Below, one piece after another: positions 18,224 through 27,211 of a DNA stretch of 64,000 nt (the first letter of the stretch is position 1; every line of letters starts with the position of its first letter). The stretch is from Prochlorococcus marinus XMU1402 (GTDB taxonomy: Bacteria; Cyanobacteriota; Cyanobacteriia; PCC-6307; Cyanobiaceae). The notes under the pieces were generated by a model. It was not told where the DNA came from, did no database searches, and saw only the letters and a program-made list of their open reading frames with translations. The stretch covers positions 806,001-870,000 of the forward strand of contig NZ_JAAORD010000001.1 of assembly GCF_017696205.1 (NCBI RefSeq), given 5' to 3'. The position numbers were made by a program, and so were the translations under genes.

Positions 18224-18943
18224 ATGAATAACAAAGAACAAGATAACTATAGTAATGCTACATTAGAACTTATAAAAAAATTTGTAGATTCCAATCAAAG
18301 AAAAAGAATAAATTCATTAATTCAAATAGAATCTGAAGTCGAAAATATTTTTAATCTTGGCCCATCACTGTTTGATATGTTTGATAGAGAGGGAGATGAC
18401 TGGGCTGGTGGTTGGATATTGCAAGTTTTAAAAAAATTTAAGCCAGAATTCTTTGAAAACTCTAAATTCAATAATTGGTTTAATACATATTCAGATATTG
18501 ATATTAATTATGAAGATTTGCAATTGATGTTAGTTGAGCAAAAATTTGAAGATGCAGATAGATTAACAAGTTCCTACTTAAGAAAATTAGCTGGAAAATT
18601 AGCTGAAAAACGTGGATATGTTTTCTACAGTGAAGTTAAAAATATGTCAGGAAAAGATCTAGAAACAATGGATAGATTATGGACTATTTATTCTACTGGT
18701 AGATTTGGATTTTCAATTCAAGCAAAGATATTAAAATCAGTAGGGAAAAAATATGAATTAATGTGGCCGAAAATAGGTTGGAAAAAAGAGGGCTTATGGA
18801 CTAGATATCCTGGATCTTTTTGCTGGTCATTGGATGCGCCTGATGGACATATGCCTTTAATAAACCAACTAAGAGGAGTAAGACTTATGGACTCCATCCT
18901 ACGGCATCCTGCTATTTCAAAGAGACACAATAATATTCTTTAA
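18224..18943 (+). CDS. GUN4-domain porphyrin-binding protein
   Basis: A 239-residue protein: an amino-terminal helical region of about 85 residues, then the GUN4 domain. GUN4 binds protoporphyrin IX and its Mg form and stimulates magnesium chelatase, the first committed step to chlorophyll. Domain words include LMLVEQKFEDADRLTSSYLR, MDRLWTIYSTGRFGFSIQ, KKYELMWPKIGWK and YPGSFCWSLDAPDGHMPLIN. ATG start. Cyanobacteria often have several GUN4 proteins, and I cannot tell whether this is the chelatase partner or a paralogue. The next gene on the strand is a small ATPase, 48 bases on. Confidence 0.9.
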   Translation: MNNKEQDNYSNATLELIKKFVDSNQRKRINSLIQIESEVENIFNLGPSLFDMFDREGDDWAGGWILQVLKKFKPEFFENSKFNNWFNTYSDIDINYEDLQLMLVEQKFEDADRLTSSYLRKLAGKLAEKRGYVFYSEVKNMSGKDLETMDRLWTIYSTGRFGFSIQAKILKSVGKKYELMWPKIGWKKEGLWTRYPGSFCWSLDAPDGHMPLINQLRGVRLMDSILRHPAISKRHNNIL

Positions 18944-18991
18944 ATTTAGGTATTTAATAAGTTAAAATTAAGACAGTGTAAAAATATTATT

Positions 18992-19426
18992 ATGTCCTTA
19001 TTCCGGGGCAAAAATATTTTAATAAGATTTTTTAAAAGACCAAAAATTAACTGGTCAAACTACGAATTCGAATCATCATTACAGTTAAATGAATTTGTCG
19101 ATCAATTATTAGAACCTATTAAAAATTCTCAATCAAGCTATCTTATAAAACTTGGTTTACATGAAGCTCTAGTTAACGCTGTAAAACATGGAAATAAATT
19201 AGATCCTAAAAAAAATATCAGAGTAAGAAGAATAATTACTCCTAATTGGTGTGTTTGGCAAATTCAAGATCAAGGGAATGGTTTAGAAATAAAAAAAAGA
19301 GAATACAAATTACCAAAAAAAATAACTAGCGTAAACGGCCGTGGCCTATACATTATTAATGAATGTTTTGATGATATTAGATGGAGTAGTAAAGGTAATA
19401 GGCTTCAGTTGGCTTTAAAAAGGTGA
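18992..19426 (+). CDS. HATPase_c (RsbW-like) ATP-binding protein
   Basis: A 144-residue stand-alone GHKL ATPase domain of the anti-sigma-factor/serine kinase type. The N box is KLGLHEALVNAVKHGN, the G1 box is QIQDQGNGLEI and the G2 box is SVNGRGLYIINECFDD. There is no sensor or receiver domain. Relatives phosphorylate anti-anti-sigma factors (RsbV/SpoIIAA) and bind sigma factors in partner switching; the partner here is unknown. ATG start. The last 22 bases overlap the 3' end of the convergent 87-residue gene. Confidence 0.85.
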   Translation: MSLFRGKNILIRFFKRPKINWSNYEFESSLQLNEFVDQLLEPIKNSQSSYLIKLGLHEALVNAVKHGNKLDPKKNIRVRRIITPNWCVWQIQDQGNGLEIKKREYKLPKKITSVNGRGLYIINECFDDIRWSSKGNRLQLALKR

Positions 19427-19668
19427 TTCTTACTAGGGCAAGGTTGATCTACGTTTATTTCTTTTAACCATTTAACACTTTCTTCTATATACTCAATAGT
19501 TTCCTTGTCATTGCAAGATATAATTAAATGGCATAATCCAGCCGAAATTAGTTCTGCAGCTCGTTTATATTTATTTCCTTTATCTTTATGCCATTTAGAA
19601 TGATCAATCTTTAATTTGTCATTAAGACTTTGAACAAGCTGAATAGTATCTTTATCCCAATAGGTCAT
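19405..19668 (-). CDS. conserved-looking small cyanobacterial protein (possibly DUF6439)
   Basis: An 87-residue protein, probably soluble and largely helical. It opens MTYWDKDTIQLVQSLNDKLK, then has HKDKGNKYKRAAELISAGLC and ends CPSKNHLFKAN. I think this is the small DUF6439 family of cyanobacteria, but that name is recalled, not checked. No catalytic motif is seen; three cysteines are present. Its 3' end overlaps the convergent RsbW-like gene by 22 bases. The methyltransferase gene lies 13 bases downstream toward lower stress of spacing is not implied: its stop is at 19682, upstream on the same strand, so the two probably share a transcript. Confidence 0.65.
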   Translation of the reverse strand: MTYWDKDTIQLVQSLNDKLKIDHSKWHKDKGNKYKRAAELISAGLCHLIISCNDKETIEYIEESVKWLKEINVDQPCPSKNHLFKAN

Positions 19669-19681
19669 AGAAGTTTTTTTT

Positions 19682-20737
19682 TTACTTTACAGCAGACCAT
19701 ATTTTGGTCATAAAAAAGGAATTTGATTTTACATCTTTAAACCCTACATCCTCAATTTTAGAATCTATATCCTCTTTTATGTAATCACAATAAAAAGGCT
19801 CATGAAAAGATTTATAGAAGCTTTCCATTACGGATGTAAAGTCAGGTGAATCACTTATTTGAATTGAATCAGCTAATACTAATATTCCGCCGGGTTCAAG
19901 AACTCTAAAAAATTCATTTAATACTTTAGCTCTAATTGTTCTGGGTAATTCATGAAATAGGTAAACACAAGAAATGCATTGAAAACTATCATTTTCAAAA
20001 GGTAATTCCTCAGCATTACCTTTTATCAACTGAATTAAATCTCCATCTAAATCTGAAATATATCTACTTGCCTCTTTTAAGTATGAATCAGATAAATCAA
20101 TGCCTGTAATTTTTTCTTTAGGAAATGCTGCTCTTAATTGTTTTAATGTTCTTCCTGATCCTGTAGCCACATCAAGTATTTTTATAGAACTTTTTTTTCT
20201 ATCTCTAAAAATTTCAAGTCCTTCTTTTATTGGCTTAATTATTCTTCTCCTCATTGAGTCGGCACTGCCATTGAAAAGTATCTCAACTTGTAGGTCATAA
20301 ATGCTAGCTGAAAAATCTGATAAATAACCATCTGTTTGATGATGAAAATTTCTCAAGTAATATTGAGGATAATTATCTTTATCAATTGATTTTGGAAGAT
20401 CATCAAAGTTTTGTTTTCTGCGTCTATCCCATGTATTAGGCATATCAAGCCAAATTTTAGGATATTGAGTTAGATATCTAAGCCATGGTTCGTCAAACAA
20501 TAATTTTTTTGGATATATATTTTTTTCAGCATCATTCCAATCTTCTTCTCTTAATAAATCCATTGAATTTTGGATTTGCATAAGAAGATCTCTGTCTATA
20601 TTAAAATTTTCAAGTTTAGAATCGGGAAGAATAAAGTTCATCAATCTTGAACTAATCTGCTTGTGAGCGAAACCTGCAATGCTTTTACTTTGTTGTAGCG
20701 TTTTATATGCAATTTTTGAAATTGATTCCCTAGCCAT
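19682..20737 (-). CDS. class I SAM-dependent methyltransferase
   Basis: A 351-residue protein from the ATG at 20737; an upstream TTG in the same frame would add 14 residues inside the glnA terminator region and is less likely. The first 180 residues are helical and unassigned (MARESISKIAYKTLQQSKSI). The methyltransferase fold follows: motif I ILDVATGSGRTLKQL, then ITGIDLSDSYLKEASRYI, and GNAEELPFENDSFQCISCVY. The substrate is unknown; similar cyanobacterial proteins are labelled only as type-11 methyltransferases. glnA lies upstream on the same strand, separated by a strong terminator hairpin. Confidence 0.85.
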   Translation of the reverse strand: MARESISKIAYKTLQQSKSIAGFAHKQISSRLMNFILPDSKLENFNIDRDLLMQIQNSMDLLREEDWNDAEKNIYPKKLLFDEPWLRYLTQYPKIWLDMPNTWDRRRKQNFDDLPKSIDKDNYPQYYLRNFHHQTDGYLSDFSASIYDLQVEILFNGSADSMRRRIIKPIKEGLEIFRDRKKSSIKILDVATGSGRTLKQLRAAFPKEKITGIDLSDSYLKEASRYISDLDGDLIQLIKGNAEELPFENDSFQCISCVYLFHELPRTIRAKVLNEFFRVLEPGGILVLADSIQISDSPDFTSVMESFYKSFHEPFYCDYIKEDIDSKIEDVGFKDVKSNSFFMTKIWSAVK

Positions 20738-20765
20738 TTTTCGATTTATATATATATATTCCAAC

Positions 20766-20814
20766 AAAAAAAAAATCAATTTGAGAATATTTTGTGATAT
20801 TTCTCAAATTGATT
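20766..20814 (-). terminator. Rho-independent terminator of glnA
   Basis: Between the glnA stop and the methyltransferase gene lies a 14-bp perfect inverted repeat (AATCAATTTGAGAA at 20774-20787 and its complement at 20801-20814) around a 13-base loop. On the minus strand it is followed by a run of about ten T (plus-strand A run 20766-20775). This is the clearest terminator in the window and would end the glnA transcript. The stem is AT-rich, as expected in this genome. Confidence 0.85.
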
Positions 20815-20839
20815 AATTTAAACTATTGTTTTCTTTTAT

Positions 20840-22261
20840 TTATGCATCGTAATACATGAAGAATTCATGTGGATGAGGCCTTTGTCTTAGTTGTTGTACC
20901 TCTTCGTATTTTATATCGATAAAGTTATCAATAAAATCTTCAGTAAATACTCCACCAGCTAATAGATAATCCTTATCTGCTTTTAGCGCATTAAGTGAAT
21001 CATTTAGAGATGAAGGTACAGTATCTATTTTTGCAAGTTCATCAGCTGGAAGTTCAAATAAATCTACATCTACTCCATCACCAGGGTCAATTTGATTTTT
21101 AATTCCATCAATACCAGCAAGCATCATTACAGAGAATGCTAAGTAAGGATTTGCAAGTGCGTCACCTGATCTGAATTCTAATCTCTTAGCTTTGGGGCTT
21201 GGTCCTGTTAAGGGTATTCTTACCGCAGCTGATCTATTACCCTCAGAATAAACTAGATTTACAGGTGCTTCGAATCCTGGAACCAATCGTTTATAACTAT
21301 TAGTAGTTGGGTTAGTAAATGCTAAGAATGATGGCGCATGTTTAAGTATGCCTCCGATGTACCATCTTGCTGTTTGAGATAAATTTGCATATGATCCTTC
21401 ACCAAAGAATAGTGGCTGTCCACTCTTCCATAAACTTTGGTGAACATGCATTCCTGTTCCGTTGTCGTTAAAAACAGGTTTTGGCATAAATGTTGCTGTT
21501 TTTCCATATTTTTTTGCAACATTTCTGACAACGTATTTATAAGTCATAACGTTATCAGCAGCGTTTATTAACGAATCAAATTTCATTCCAAGCTCGTGTT
21601 GGCCTGCACCAGCAACTTCATGGTGATGTTTTTCGGTGGGGATACCTAATTCACCCATAAGAAGTAGCATCTCAGATCTGATATCTTGCGCAGTATCATT
21701 TGGAGCTACTGGAAAATATCCTTCTTTATATTGTATTTTGTATCCTAGGTTTCCCCCTTCTTCAATTCTCCCTGTATTCCATGGAGCTTCAATAGTATCT
21801 ACACTATAAAAACAACCTCCTTCTTTAGAGTCATATCTAACATCATCAAATAAAAAGAATTCTGGTTCTGGTCCAAAAAATGCAGTATCTGCTATACCAG
21901 TCGAGTCTAAATATTTTAAAGCCTTTTGAGCTAATGCTCTTGGACACCTATCATAAGGTTCCCCGCTTCTTGGCTCTTGAATAGAGCAAATCATACTTAA
22001 AGTTTTATGTTTATAAAAAGGATCTATCCAAGCTGTACTTGCATCGGGAACCATTGACATATCCGAGGCATTAATTGCTTTCCAACCTCTTATTGATGAG
22101 CCATCAAATGCCAAACCTTCTGTAAAAGAATCCTCCTCTATCATGTCTGATGTAAGGGTTAAATGTTGCCATTTTCCATGAATATCAGTGAATTTTAAAT
22201 CGATGAGTTCAATTCCTTCGTCTTTAATTTGACTTAAAACATCTTGAGGGGATTTAGACAT
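20840..22261 (-). CDS. glnA: glutamine synthetase type I
   Basis: Makes glutamine from glutamate, ammonium and ATP; the main entry of nitrogen. 473 residues, the type I length. Seen are [56 protein letters not shown] and [20 protein letters not shown]. The tyrosine adenylylated in enterobacterial enzymes (NLYDLP) is phenylalanine here (DLFELPADE), so adenylylation control is unlikely, as known for cyanobacteria. ATG start. A probable NtcA promoter lies upstream (22283-22324) and a strong terminator downstream, so it is a single-gene transcript. Confidence 0.98.
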   Translation of the reverse strand: MSKSPQDVLSQIKDEGIELIDLKFTDIHGKWQHLTLTSDMIEEDSFTEGLAFDGSSIRGWKAINASDMSMVPDASTAWIDPFYKHKTLSMICSIQEPRSGEPYDRCPRALAQKALKYLDSTGIADTAFFGPEPEFFLFDDVRYDSKEGGCFYSVDTIEAPWNTGRIEEGGNLGYKIQYKEGYFPVAPNDTAQDIRSEMLLLMGELGIPTEKHHHEVAGAGQHELGMKFDSLINAADNVMTYKYVVRNVAKKYGKTATFMPKPVFNDNGTGMHVHQSLWKSGQPLFFGEGSYANLSQTARWYIGGILKHAPSFLAFTNPTTNSYKRLVPGFEAPVNLVYSEGNRSAAVRIPLTGPSPKAKRLEFRSGDALANPYLAFSVMMLAGIDGIKNQIDPGDGVDVDLFELPADELAKIDTVPSSLNDSLNALKADKDYLLAGGVFTEDFIDNFIDIKYEEVQQLRQRPHPHEFFMYYDA

Positions 22262-22282
22262 AGTTTTGTGATACCTTATATG

Positions 22283-22324
22283 AAATTAATAACTCGATGA
22301 TTCTTGTTATGTATCAAGGGTAAC
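22283..22324 (-). promoter_or_regulatory. probable NtcA-activated promoter of glnA
   Basis: On the minus strand, GTT-N8-TAC (22311-22324, one mismatch to the NtcA consensus GTA-N8-TAC) is followed after exactly 22 bases by TAATTT (22283-22288), which fits the TAN3T -10 box. This spacing is that of class II NtcA promoters, and transcription would start about 15 bases before the glnA ATG. The sites are read directly; NtcA binding is inferred from the pattern and from the known nitrogen control of glnA. Confidence 0.6.
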
Positions 22325-22473
22325 TTTTTTAAGACTTGATGTCTTCTTTTAGTGTTTCAAGTCATAAGTTTAATAATTGTTTACTTAAATATTTAAATTG
22401 AATTAATTTCTTTAAATAAATATCGCTTATGTGGAGATATTAGTTTAATTTAAAAGTAATTAAATGTAATGCT
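22325..22473. other. intergenic region upstream of the aminotransferase gene with two nested hairpins
   Basis: 149 bases between the NtcA site of glnA and the aminotransferase TTG. It holds a 5-bp hairpin AAGAC-ttgat-GTCTT (22331-22345) and, overlapping it, a 7-bp repeat GACTTGA (22333-22339) with TCAAGTC (22357-22363), which cannot form together. No T-run or open frame follows. No coding sequence is seen. Confidence 0.4.
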
Positions 22474-23658
22474 TTGACGGAAGCAAAACTTATTTCGGCT
22501 TTAAATGAAGAGAATTTATCTCATTTCTCAAAGACTTATGTTCCCTCTAGACTTTTATTAGGTCCTGGTCCTTCAAACGCACATCCATAAGTCTTAAGCG
22601 CTCTTTCTTTGAATCCTATTGGCCACTTAGATGAAGCATATATTTCATTGATGTCTGACGTTCAACAACTTCTTAGATATACCTGGCAATGTAATAATCG
22701 TCTGACTCTTCCAATGAGTGGTACTGGAAGTGCAGCTATGGAAGCATCAATAGCTAATTTTATAGAGGAAGGAGAAAAAATTCTTATCGCTAAAAAAGGA
22801 TATTTTGGAGACAGACTTGTTGATATGGCAACAAGATATAAAGCAGATGTATCTGTTATGGAAAAACCTTGGGGTGAATCTTTTTCTTATGAAGAAATCA
22901 AGTATGAAATAGAAACTAAAAAACCAGCAATTTTTGCTATCGTCCATGCTGAAACATCAAGTGGGGTTTTACAACCTCTTAATGGAATTGGTGAAGTATG
23001 TAGAAAAAATAACTGCTTGTTTTTAGTTGACGCAGTTACTTCCCTTGGGGCTCTTGAACTATTGATAGATGAATGGAAAATAGATTTAGCGTATAGTTGT
23101 AGCCAGAAAGGATTAAGCTGTCCGCCTGGACTAAGTCCTTTTACAATGAATAAGAGAGCTGAAGATAAACTAAGTTCAAGAAAAACAAAAGTCCCAAACT
23201 GGTATTTAGATTTATCTCTTTTAAATAAATATTGGGGTTCTGATCGCGTTTATCATCATACGGCCCCTGTAAATATGAATTTTGCTATTCGAGAAGGTTT
23301 ACGATTAATTGCAAATGAAGGTTTAGAGAATGTTTGGTATAGGCATAATACTAATGCAAAGAAACTTTGGAAAGGATTAGAAAGTCTAGGCATGGAATTA
23401 CATGTATCAGAGGATTATCGATTGCCAACCCTTACAACAGTTAAGATCCCATCTGCAGTAGATGGAGATGGTTTTAGAAATCATCTTTTAAGAAACTTTG
23501 GAATAGAAATAGGAAATGGACTTGGAGAATTGTCTGGTAAGGTTTGGCGCATAGGATTAATGGGCTTTAACTCAAGTGAGGAGAATGTAGATAGATTATT
23601 AAACCTATTTGATACTGAATTAAAAAAATATTCTATTTTTGAGTCCTCAACTTTTTAA
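22474..23658 (+). pseudogene. class V alanine/serine-glyoxylate aminotransferase family gene with in-frame TAA
   Basis: PLP-dependent class V aminotransferase of the alanine-glyoxylate/serine-glyoxylate family, used in photorespiratory glycine metabolism. From the TTG at 22474 the frame reads LTEAKLISALNEEN and then RLLLGPGPSNAHP, a conserved substrate-site motif, but the next codon is TAA (22588-22590). The same frame resumes with VLSALSLNPIGHLDEAYISL and continues intact to 23658, with the PLP lysine in YSCSQKGLSCPPGLSPF. A downstream TTG (22609) could start a 349-residue protein, but it would lack the GPGP motif. No frame shift is seen. Either a nonsense mutation, a sequencing error or readthrough explains it; loss of normal function is inferred. 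The end overlaps tadA by 26 bases. Confidence 0.75.
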
Positions 23659-24148
23659 ACCATAATTGTAAATTCTTACTGCATTCGTCTTCTAAAATAC
23701 CTCCTACTATTTCCATTTTGTGATGGGAACTTTTATGCTTCGATAAGTCAATTGAGCCGCCCAATCCACCTCTTTTTTTATCGTAGGCCCCAAAAACAAC
23801 TTTACCCATCCTTGCCTGTATAAGTGCCGATGCACACATAGTACATGGTTCTAAATTTGTGATGATAATACATTCATTAAATCTCCAATCATTTTTTATT
23901 AGAGATGCCTGCCTTAATGCCATAATTTCAGCATGACCCAATGGATCATTATTTATATTTCTCCTGTTAACCCCTCTTCCAATACATCTTCCTCTCTCAT
24001 CTAAAATTATTGAACAGATTGGTAATTCAACTTTTCCAATTTCTTCTGATCTTCTTAAAATAGAACTCATCCATTTGGTGTATTTTAAAGTATTTATTCC
24101 TTTCTGTTCATCATAATTACTATTTACATTTTCAAAAATATACCTCAT
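23633..24148 (-). CDS. tadA: tRNA-specific adenosine deaminase TadA
   Basis: Converts adenosine to inosine at the wobble position of tRNA-Arg(ACG). 171 residues. The zinc site is GHAEIMALRQAS (His and catalytic Glu) and LEPCTMCASALIQARMG (two cysteines), followed by VVFGAYDKKRGGLGGS. The ATG at 24148 gives about 26 residues before the usual family start near MSSILRRSEEI, so a start at that internal Met is also possible. It converges on the aminotransferase gene (26-base overlap) and is divergent from the PLP decarboxylase (43 bases between). Confidence 0.92.
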   Translation of the reverse strand: MRYIFENVNSNYDEQKGINTLKYTKWMSSILRRSEEIGKVELPICSIILDERGRCIGRGVNRRNINNDPLGHAEIMALRQASLIKNDWRFNECIIITNLEPCTMCASALIQARMGKVVFGAYDKKRGGLGGSIDLSKHKSSHHKMEIVGGILEDECSKNLQLWFKKLRTQK

Positions 24149-24191
24149 TTACAAATATTAAGAATAAACTTATTAATAGATATCTTATCTG

Positions 24192-25577
24192 ATGACTGAA
24201 GATTTAATTAATAAAAAAGATATATACTTTCCTTCGTATTCAGGGAATAACGATAACTTAATTACTCTGCTAAATAAAACAACTCAAATTCTTTGTGACT
24301 GGTTCTCTAAAGCTCATAAAAATGGTCCTTTACCTTTTGATGAGAGTTTCAATTGTATTATGCCTTCGGATGATGGTAACTCTGAGGAAGATTTATTTTC
24401 TGAGATTGAATCTCTTTTGAATTATTCATATAATCCTGTTCATCCTGGCTCACTAGCTCACCTTGATCCCCCACCTTTAATTTTCTCTATTTTGGGAGAT
24501 TTGATTGCTGCTGGTTTAAATAATAATCTTCTTGCATACGAATTATCACCAAGTGTAACCTTGCTTGAGGAATCATTATGCAAATGGTTTGCCAAGAAAA
24601 TAGGGTTTAATGATTCCTCAGGAGGTATAGCTGCTAGCGGAGGTACATTAAGTAATCTGAATGCACTTATTGCAGCTAGAAATAATGCTGGATTAGCTAC
24701 AAATCCTAATTCTGTATTACTTGTTAGTGAAGATGCTCATTCTTCTTTCGTTAAATGTATAAAAGTAATGGGTCTTGATACTAGGAATCTAGTCAGGATT
24801 AAAACTGATAATCATGGTCGAATGGATATAAACGATCTGAGAAACTCTTTTGATAAATGTTCAACAGAAAATAAAAAAATATTTGCTATTGTTGCCACTC
24901 TTGGGACAACTGTAAGAGGAGCCATTGATCCTATTAAAGAAATAAGTGAAATCTGTAAACAAAGAAACATATGGTTACATATTGATGGTTCAATTGGAGG
25001 GATTTTTGCTATAACTTCTATTCCAATAGAAGGTCTAAATAATATTAATCAGGCTAATTCGATAACGATAAATCCACAAAAAATTATTGGTATAACAAAG
25101 ACTTCATCTTTGTTATTGGTTTCAAATATGAGTACTTTAGAAAATACTTTTAATACTGGACTACCGTATATATCATCTAAAGAAAATATTATAAATAGAG
25201 GAGAAATAGGCATACAAGGTTCTAGACCTGCAGAGGTTATCAAACTATGGCTTGGGTTACGTTTTTTAGGTCTCAAAGGAATAGAAAATATATTAAAATC
25301 ATCAATTAAAAGAAAAGAATTTTTTGTAAAAAATATTAGTAAAAATAATTTTGATATATATTCAGGTCCTCTTCATATTGTTTCATTCTTACCAAATAAA
25401 CTTGAGAAAAAAGACTCTGATGCATGGACTCAAACTAAAGTAAATGAACTAATTAATAATAATTTTATGCTTTCTAGACCAAAATTTAAAGGTAGATATT
25501 TTTTAAGGGTTGTCATGGGAAATTACAATACCAAGGATTCTCATATTGAAGAACTTTTGAGACTTCTTGATGCTTAA
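24192..25577 (+). CDS. pyridoxal-phosphate-dependent decarboxylase (group II family)
   Basis: A 461-residue member of the fold-I group II decarboxylases (glutamate, aspartate, 2,4-diaminobutyrate or aromatic amino acid type). PLP contacts are visible: ASGGTLSNLNALIAAR, the stacking His183 in SEDAHSSF, Asp265 in WLHIDGSIGG and Lys297 in TINPQKIIGITK. The usual His just before the lysine (HK) is Gln here, and HVDAA is HIDGS, so it is a divergent branch. The substrate is unknown; beta-alanine or polyamine synthesis are options. ATG start. A 45-residue gene starts 3 bases after the stop. Confidence 0.88.
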   Translation: MTEDLINKKDIYFPSYSGNNDNLITLLNKTTQILCDWFSKAHKNGPLPFDESFNCIMPSDDGNSEEDLFSEIESLLNYSYNPVHPGSLAHLDPPPLIFSILGDLIAAGLNNNLLAYELSPSVTLLEESLCKWFAKKIGFNDSSGGIAASGGTLSNLNALIAARNNAGLATNPNSVLLVSEDAHSSFVKCIKVMGLDTRNLVRIKTDNHGRMDINDLRNSFDKCSTENKKIFAIVATLGTTVRGAIDPIKEISEICKQRNIWLHIDGSIGGIFAITSIPIEGLNNINQANSITINPQKIIGITKTSSLLLVSNMSTLENTFNTGLPYISSKENIINRGEIGIQGSRPAEVIKLWLGLRFLGLKGIENILKSSIKRKEFFVKNISKNNFDIYSGPLHIVSFLPNKLEKKDSDAWTQTKVNELINNNFMLSRPKFKGRYFLRVVMGNYNTKDSHIEELLRLLDA

Positions 25578-25580
25578 CTA

Positions 25581-25718
25581 ATGAATATGGGAAGACCAAA
25601 AATTATTGCAATAGTAACGGGGTTTATCTCTATAGCTATTTGCATTGCTTATTTACTATTAATAACTATCTTTGATTTCAGAACTTATCTAAATGATCAA
25701 TTATCCAATATTAATTAG
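25581..25718 (+). CDS. 45-residue single-helix membrane protein
   Basis: An ATG frame of 45 codons starting 3 bases after the PLP decarboxylase gene. It begins MNMGRPKIIAIVTGFISIA, continues with one long helix (ICIAYLLLITIFDF) and a short polar tail. I recall small picocyanobacterial proteins beginning MGRPKxIAIVTG of similar shape, so it is probably conserved, though the function is unknown. The true start may be the second Met (codon 3). The end overlaps the convergent GTPase gene by 8 bases. Confidence 0.7.
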   Translation: MNMGRPKIIAIVTGFISIAICIAYLLLITIFDFRTYLNDQLSNIN

Positions 25719-27210
25719 TAAATGGAGGTAAACTTTTATTTGATTTAAAATATTTTTTCATTTCAATTTTTGAAATAGCTTCTTTTACGAAATTATTTAA
25801 AATATCCTCTCTTTTACTTATTCTATAGATCTTATCTACTACTTCTTGAATTCCTCCATCACCCCAATCTTGACCATTTTTAAAATATTCAATCAAACTT
25901 AGTCCTACTATTCTTATTAACCAGCCTGCTGTAACTGATTGGATAGATTTAGATAATATTATTTTAGTAAAGCTTGTAGCTAAAGCAGGAGAAAGAATGG
26001 CGAGACCCCCTTTTAATATTCCTTGTTTAGCCAATGCGCTTAGCAATGAAGTCGCCAAATCTTTTGCATCTTTTTTTGTAAGTTTTATTTCATATATTTT
26101 TGATAACTCCATTATCATTTGAAGGTTTACGGACGTAGTAGTAAGAAAATCAATAGCTGGTAGTGGATTAACTAGTATTACCCCTCCTGTTATCCACATA
26201 TATTTTTTAATAACTTTATTGGACATTAAATATCTTTGTTCTTGTACGAAATTTTTACTTTTAATACCTAACTTATTTGAGCGAAAAAGAATATTATCAG
26301 CCAATAACTCTTCACCATTATTATCGAGGGTTTCAATTATTTCTCTAAATAAACTTCCTACCTCAGGGATTAAATTTAAAGAATCAGATTTTGTATAGGT
26401 AGATTTTTGAGGGACCGCAATTGTTTGTACGACTGAAATTTTATTTTTTCTAGCGGATGTTATGGAAATTATATTTTCTTTGATAAGGTTATTTTCATCT
26501 CTAGACCTCAAATCACATTTATTTAGAACTATTATTATTTTTTTCCTTAATTTCAATAATTCTTTAATTAAATAGTTTTCGTATTTATTTATGTCCTGAT
26601 CTAACACAAAAAGAACTAAGTCAGAATTTGATGCTTGTATTATTGTTGCTTTTTCTCTTTCTTCTCCTAATTTAGATGGTTCGAATAAACCAGGAGTATC
26701 TACAATATTAATGTTTCTTTTTAAAATCGGTATACGAATTTTATAGCTATTAATTTGCTTAGTTGTACCTATTTTTGCTGAGGTTTCTCCTACAATATTT
26801 TTCAATAAGGATCTTGCTATAGATGTTTTTCCTGAGGAACCTGCTCCAAAAAGAGTAACTTTATAATCTCCTGTTTTTAATTGGGACTCTAGTTTATTTT
26901 TTTGGTAATTTAACAATTCAGCTTTTACTTTATCGCTAATTTTTTTGTTAATTTTCTCGACTCCTTCCAAACTTATCTTGGCAGCCCCATATGCATTTTT
27001 GAATGAAAGTGTATTTTTTTTATTTTTATATATAACTTTATAAACTATTTTTTTAAATAATTTTTTATCAATATTATAAAAAGTATAAATAATTATAATT
27101 AAAAATAAAAGAGTATAAATATTTACTATTCTTACAAATATAGAAAATATAATATAAAGAAATAATATCAATACTACATACTTTATGTACTTTAATTTCA
27201 AGTAATTCAT
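25711..27210 (-). CDS. membrane-associated GTPase with DUF697-type domain
   Basis: A 499-residue protein from the ATG at 27210, one base after the lspA stop; a start 23 codons earlier is possible but would overlap lspA. Two membrane segments near residues 8-46 precede a basic region and a GTPase domain: P-loop GAGSSGKTSIARSLL (about residues 122-136), switch II NIVDTPGLFEP, and VLNKCDL. The C-terminal half (about 330-499) is hydrophobic, with INPLPAIDFLTTTSVNLQMI and an alanine-rich helical part, typical of DUF697/YcjF-like proteins. Role unknown; membrane remodelling or envelope work is a guess. Likely co-transcribed with lspA and bioY. Confidence 0.85.
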   Translation of the reverse strand: MNYLKLKYIKYVVLILFLYIIFSIFVRIVNIYTLLFLIIIIYTFYNIDKKLFKKIVYKVIYKNKKNTLSFKNAYGAAKISLEGVEKINKKISDKVKAELLNYQKNKLESQLKTGDYKVTLFGAGSSGKTSIARSLLKNIVGETSAKIGTTKQINSYKIRIPILKRNINIVDTPGLFEPSKLGEEREKATIIQASNSDLVLFVLDQDINKYENYLIKELLKLRKKIIIVLNKCDLRSRDENNLIKENIISITSARKNKISVVQTIAVPQKSTYTKSDSLNLIPEVGSLFREIIETLDNNGEELLADNILFRSNKLGIKSKNFVQEQRYLMSNKVIKKYMWITGGVILVNPLPAIDFLTTTSVNLQMIMELSKIYEIKLTKKDAKDLATSLLSALAKQGILKGGLAILSPALATSFTKIILSKSIQSVTAGWLIRIVGLSLIEYFKNGQDWGDGGIQEVVDKIYRISKREDILNNFVKEAISKIEMKKYFKSNKSLPPFTN

Positions 27211-27211
27211 T

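Noticed and set aside
27170-27195. LexA-like TACTTTATGTACT segment
   Set aside because: Half-sites do not match the consensus spacing, and it lies in the coding sequence of the GTPase gene.
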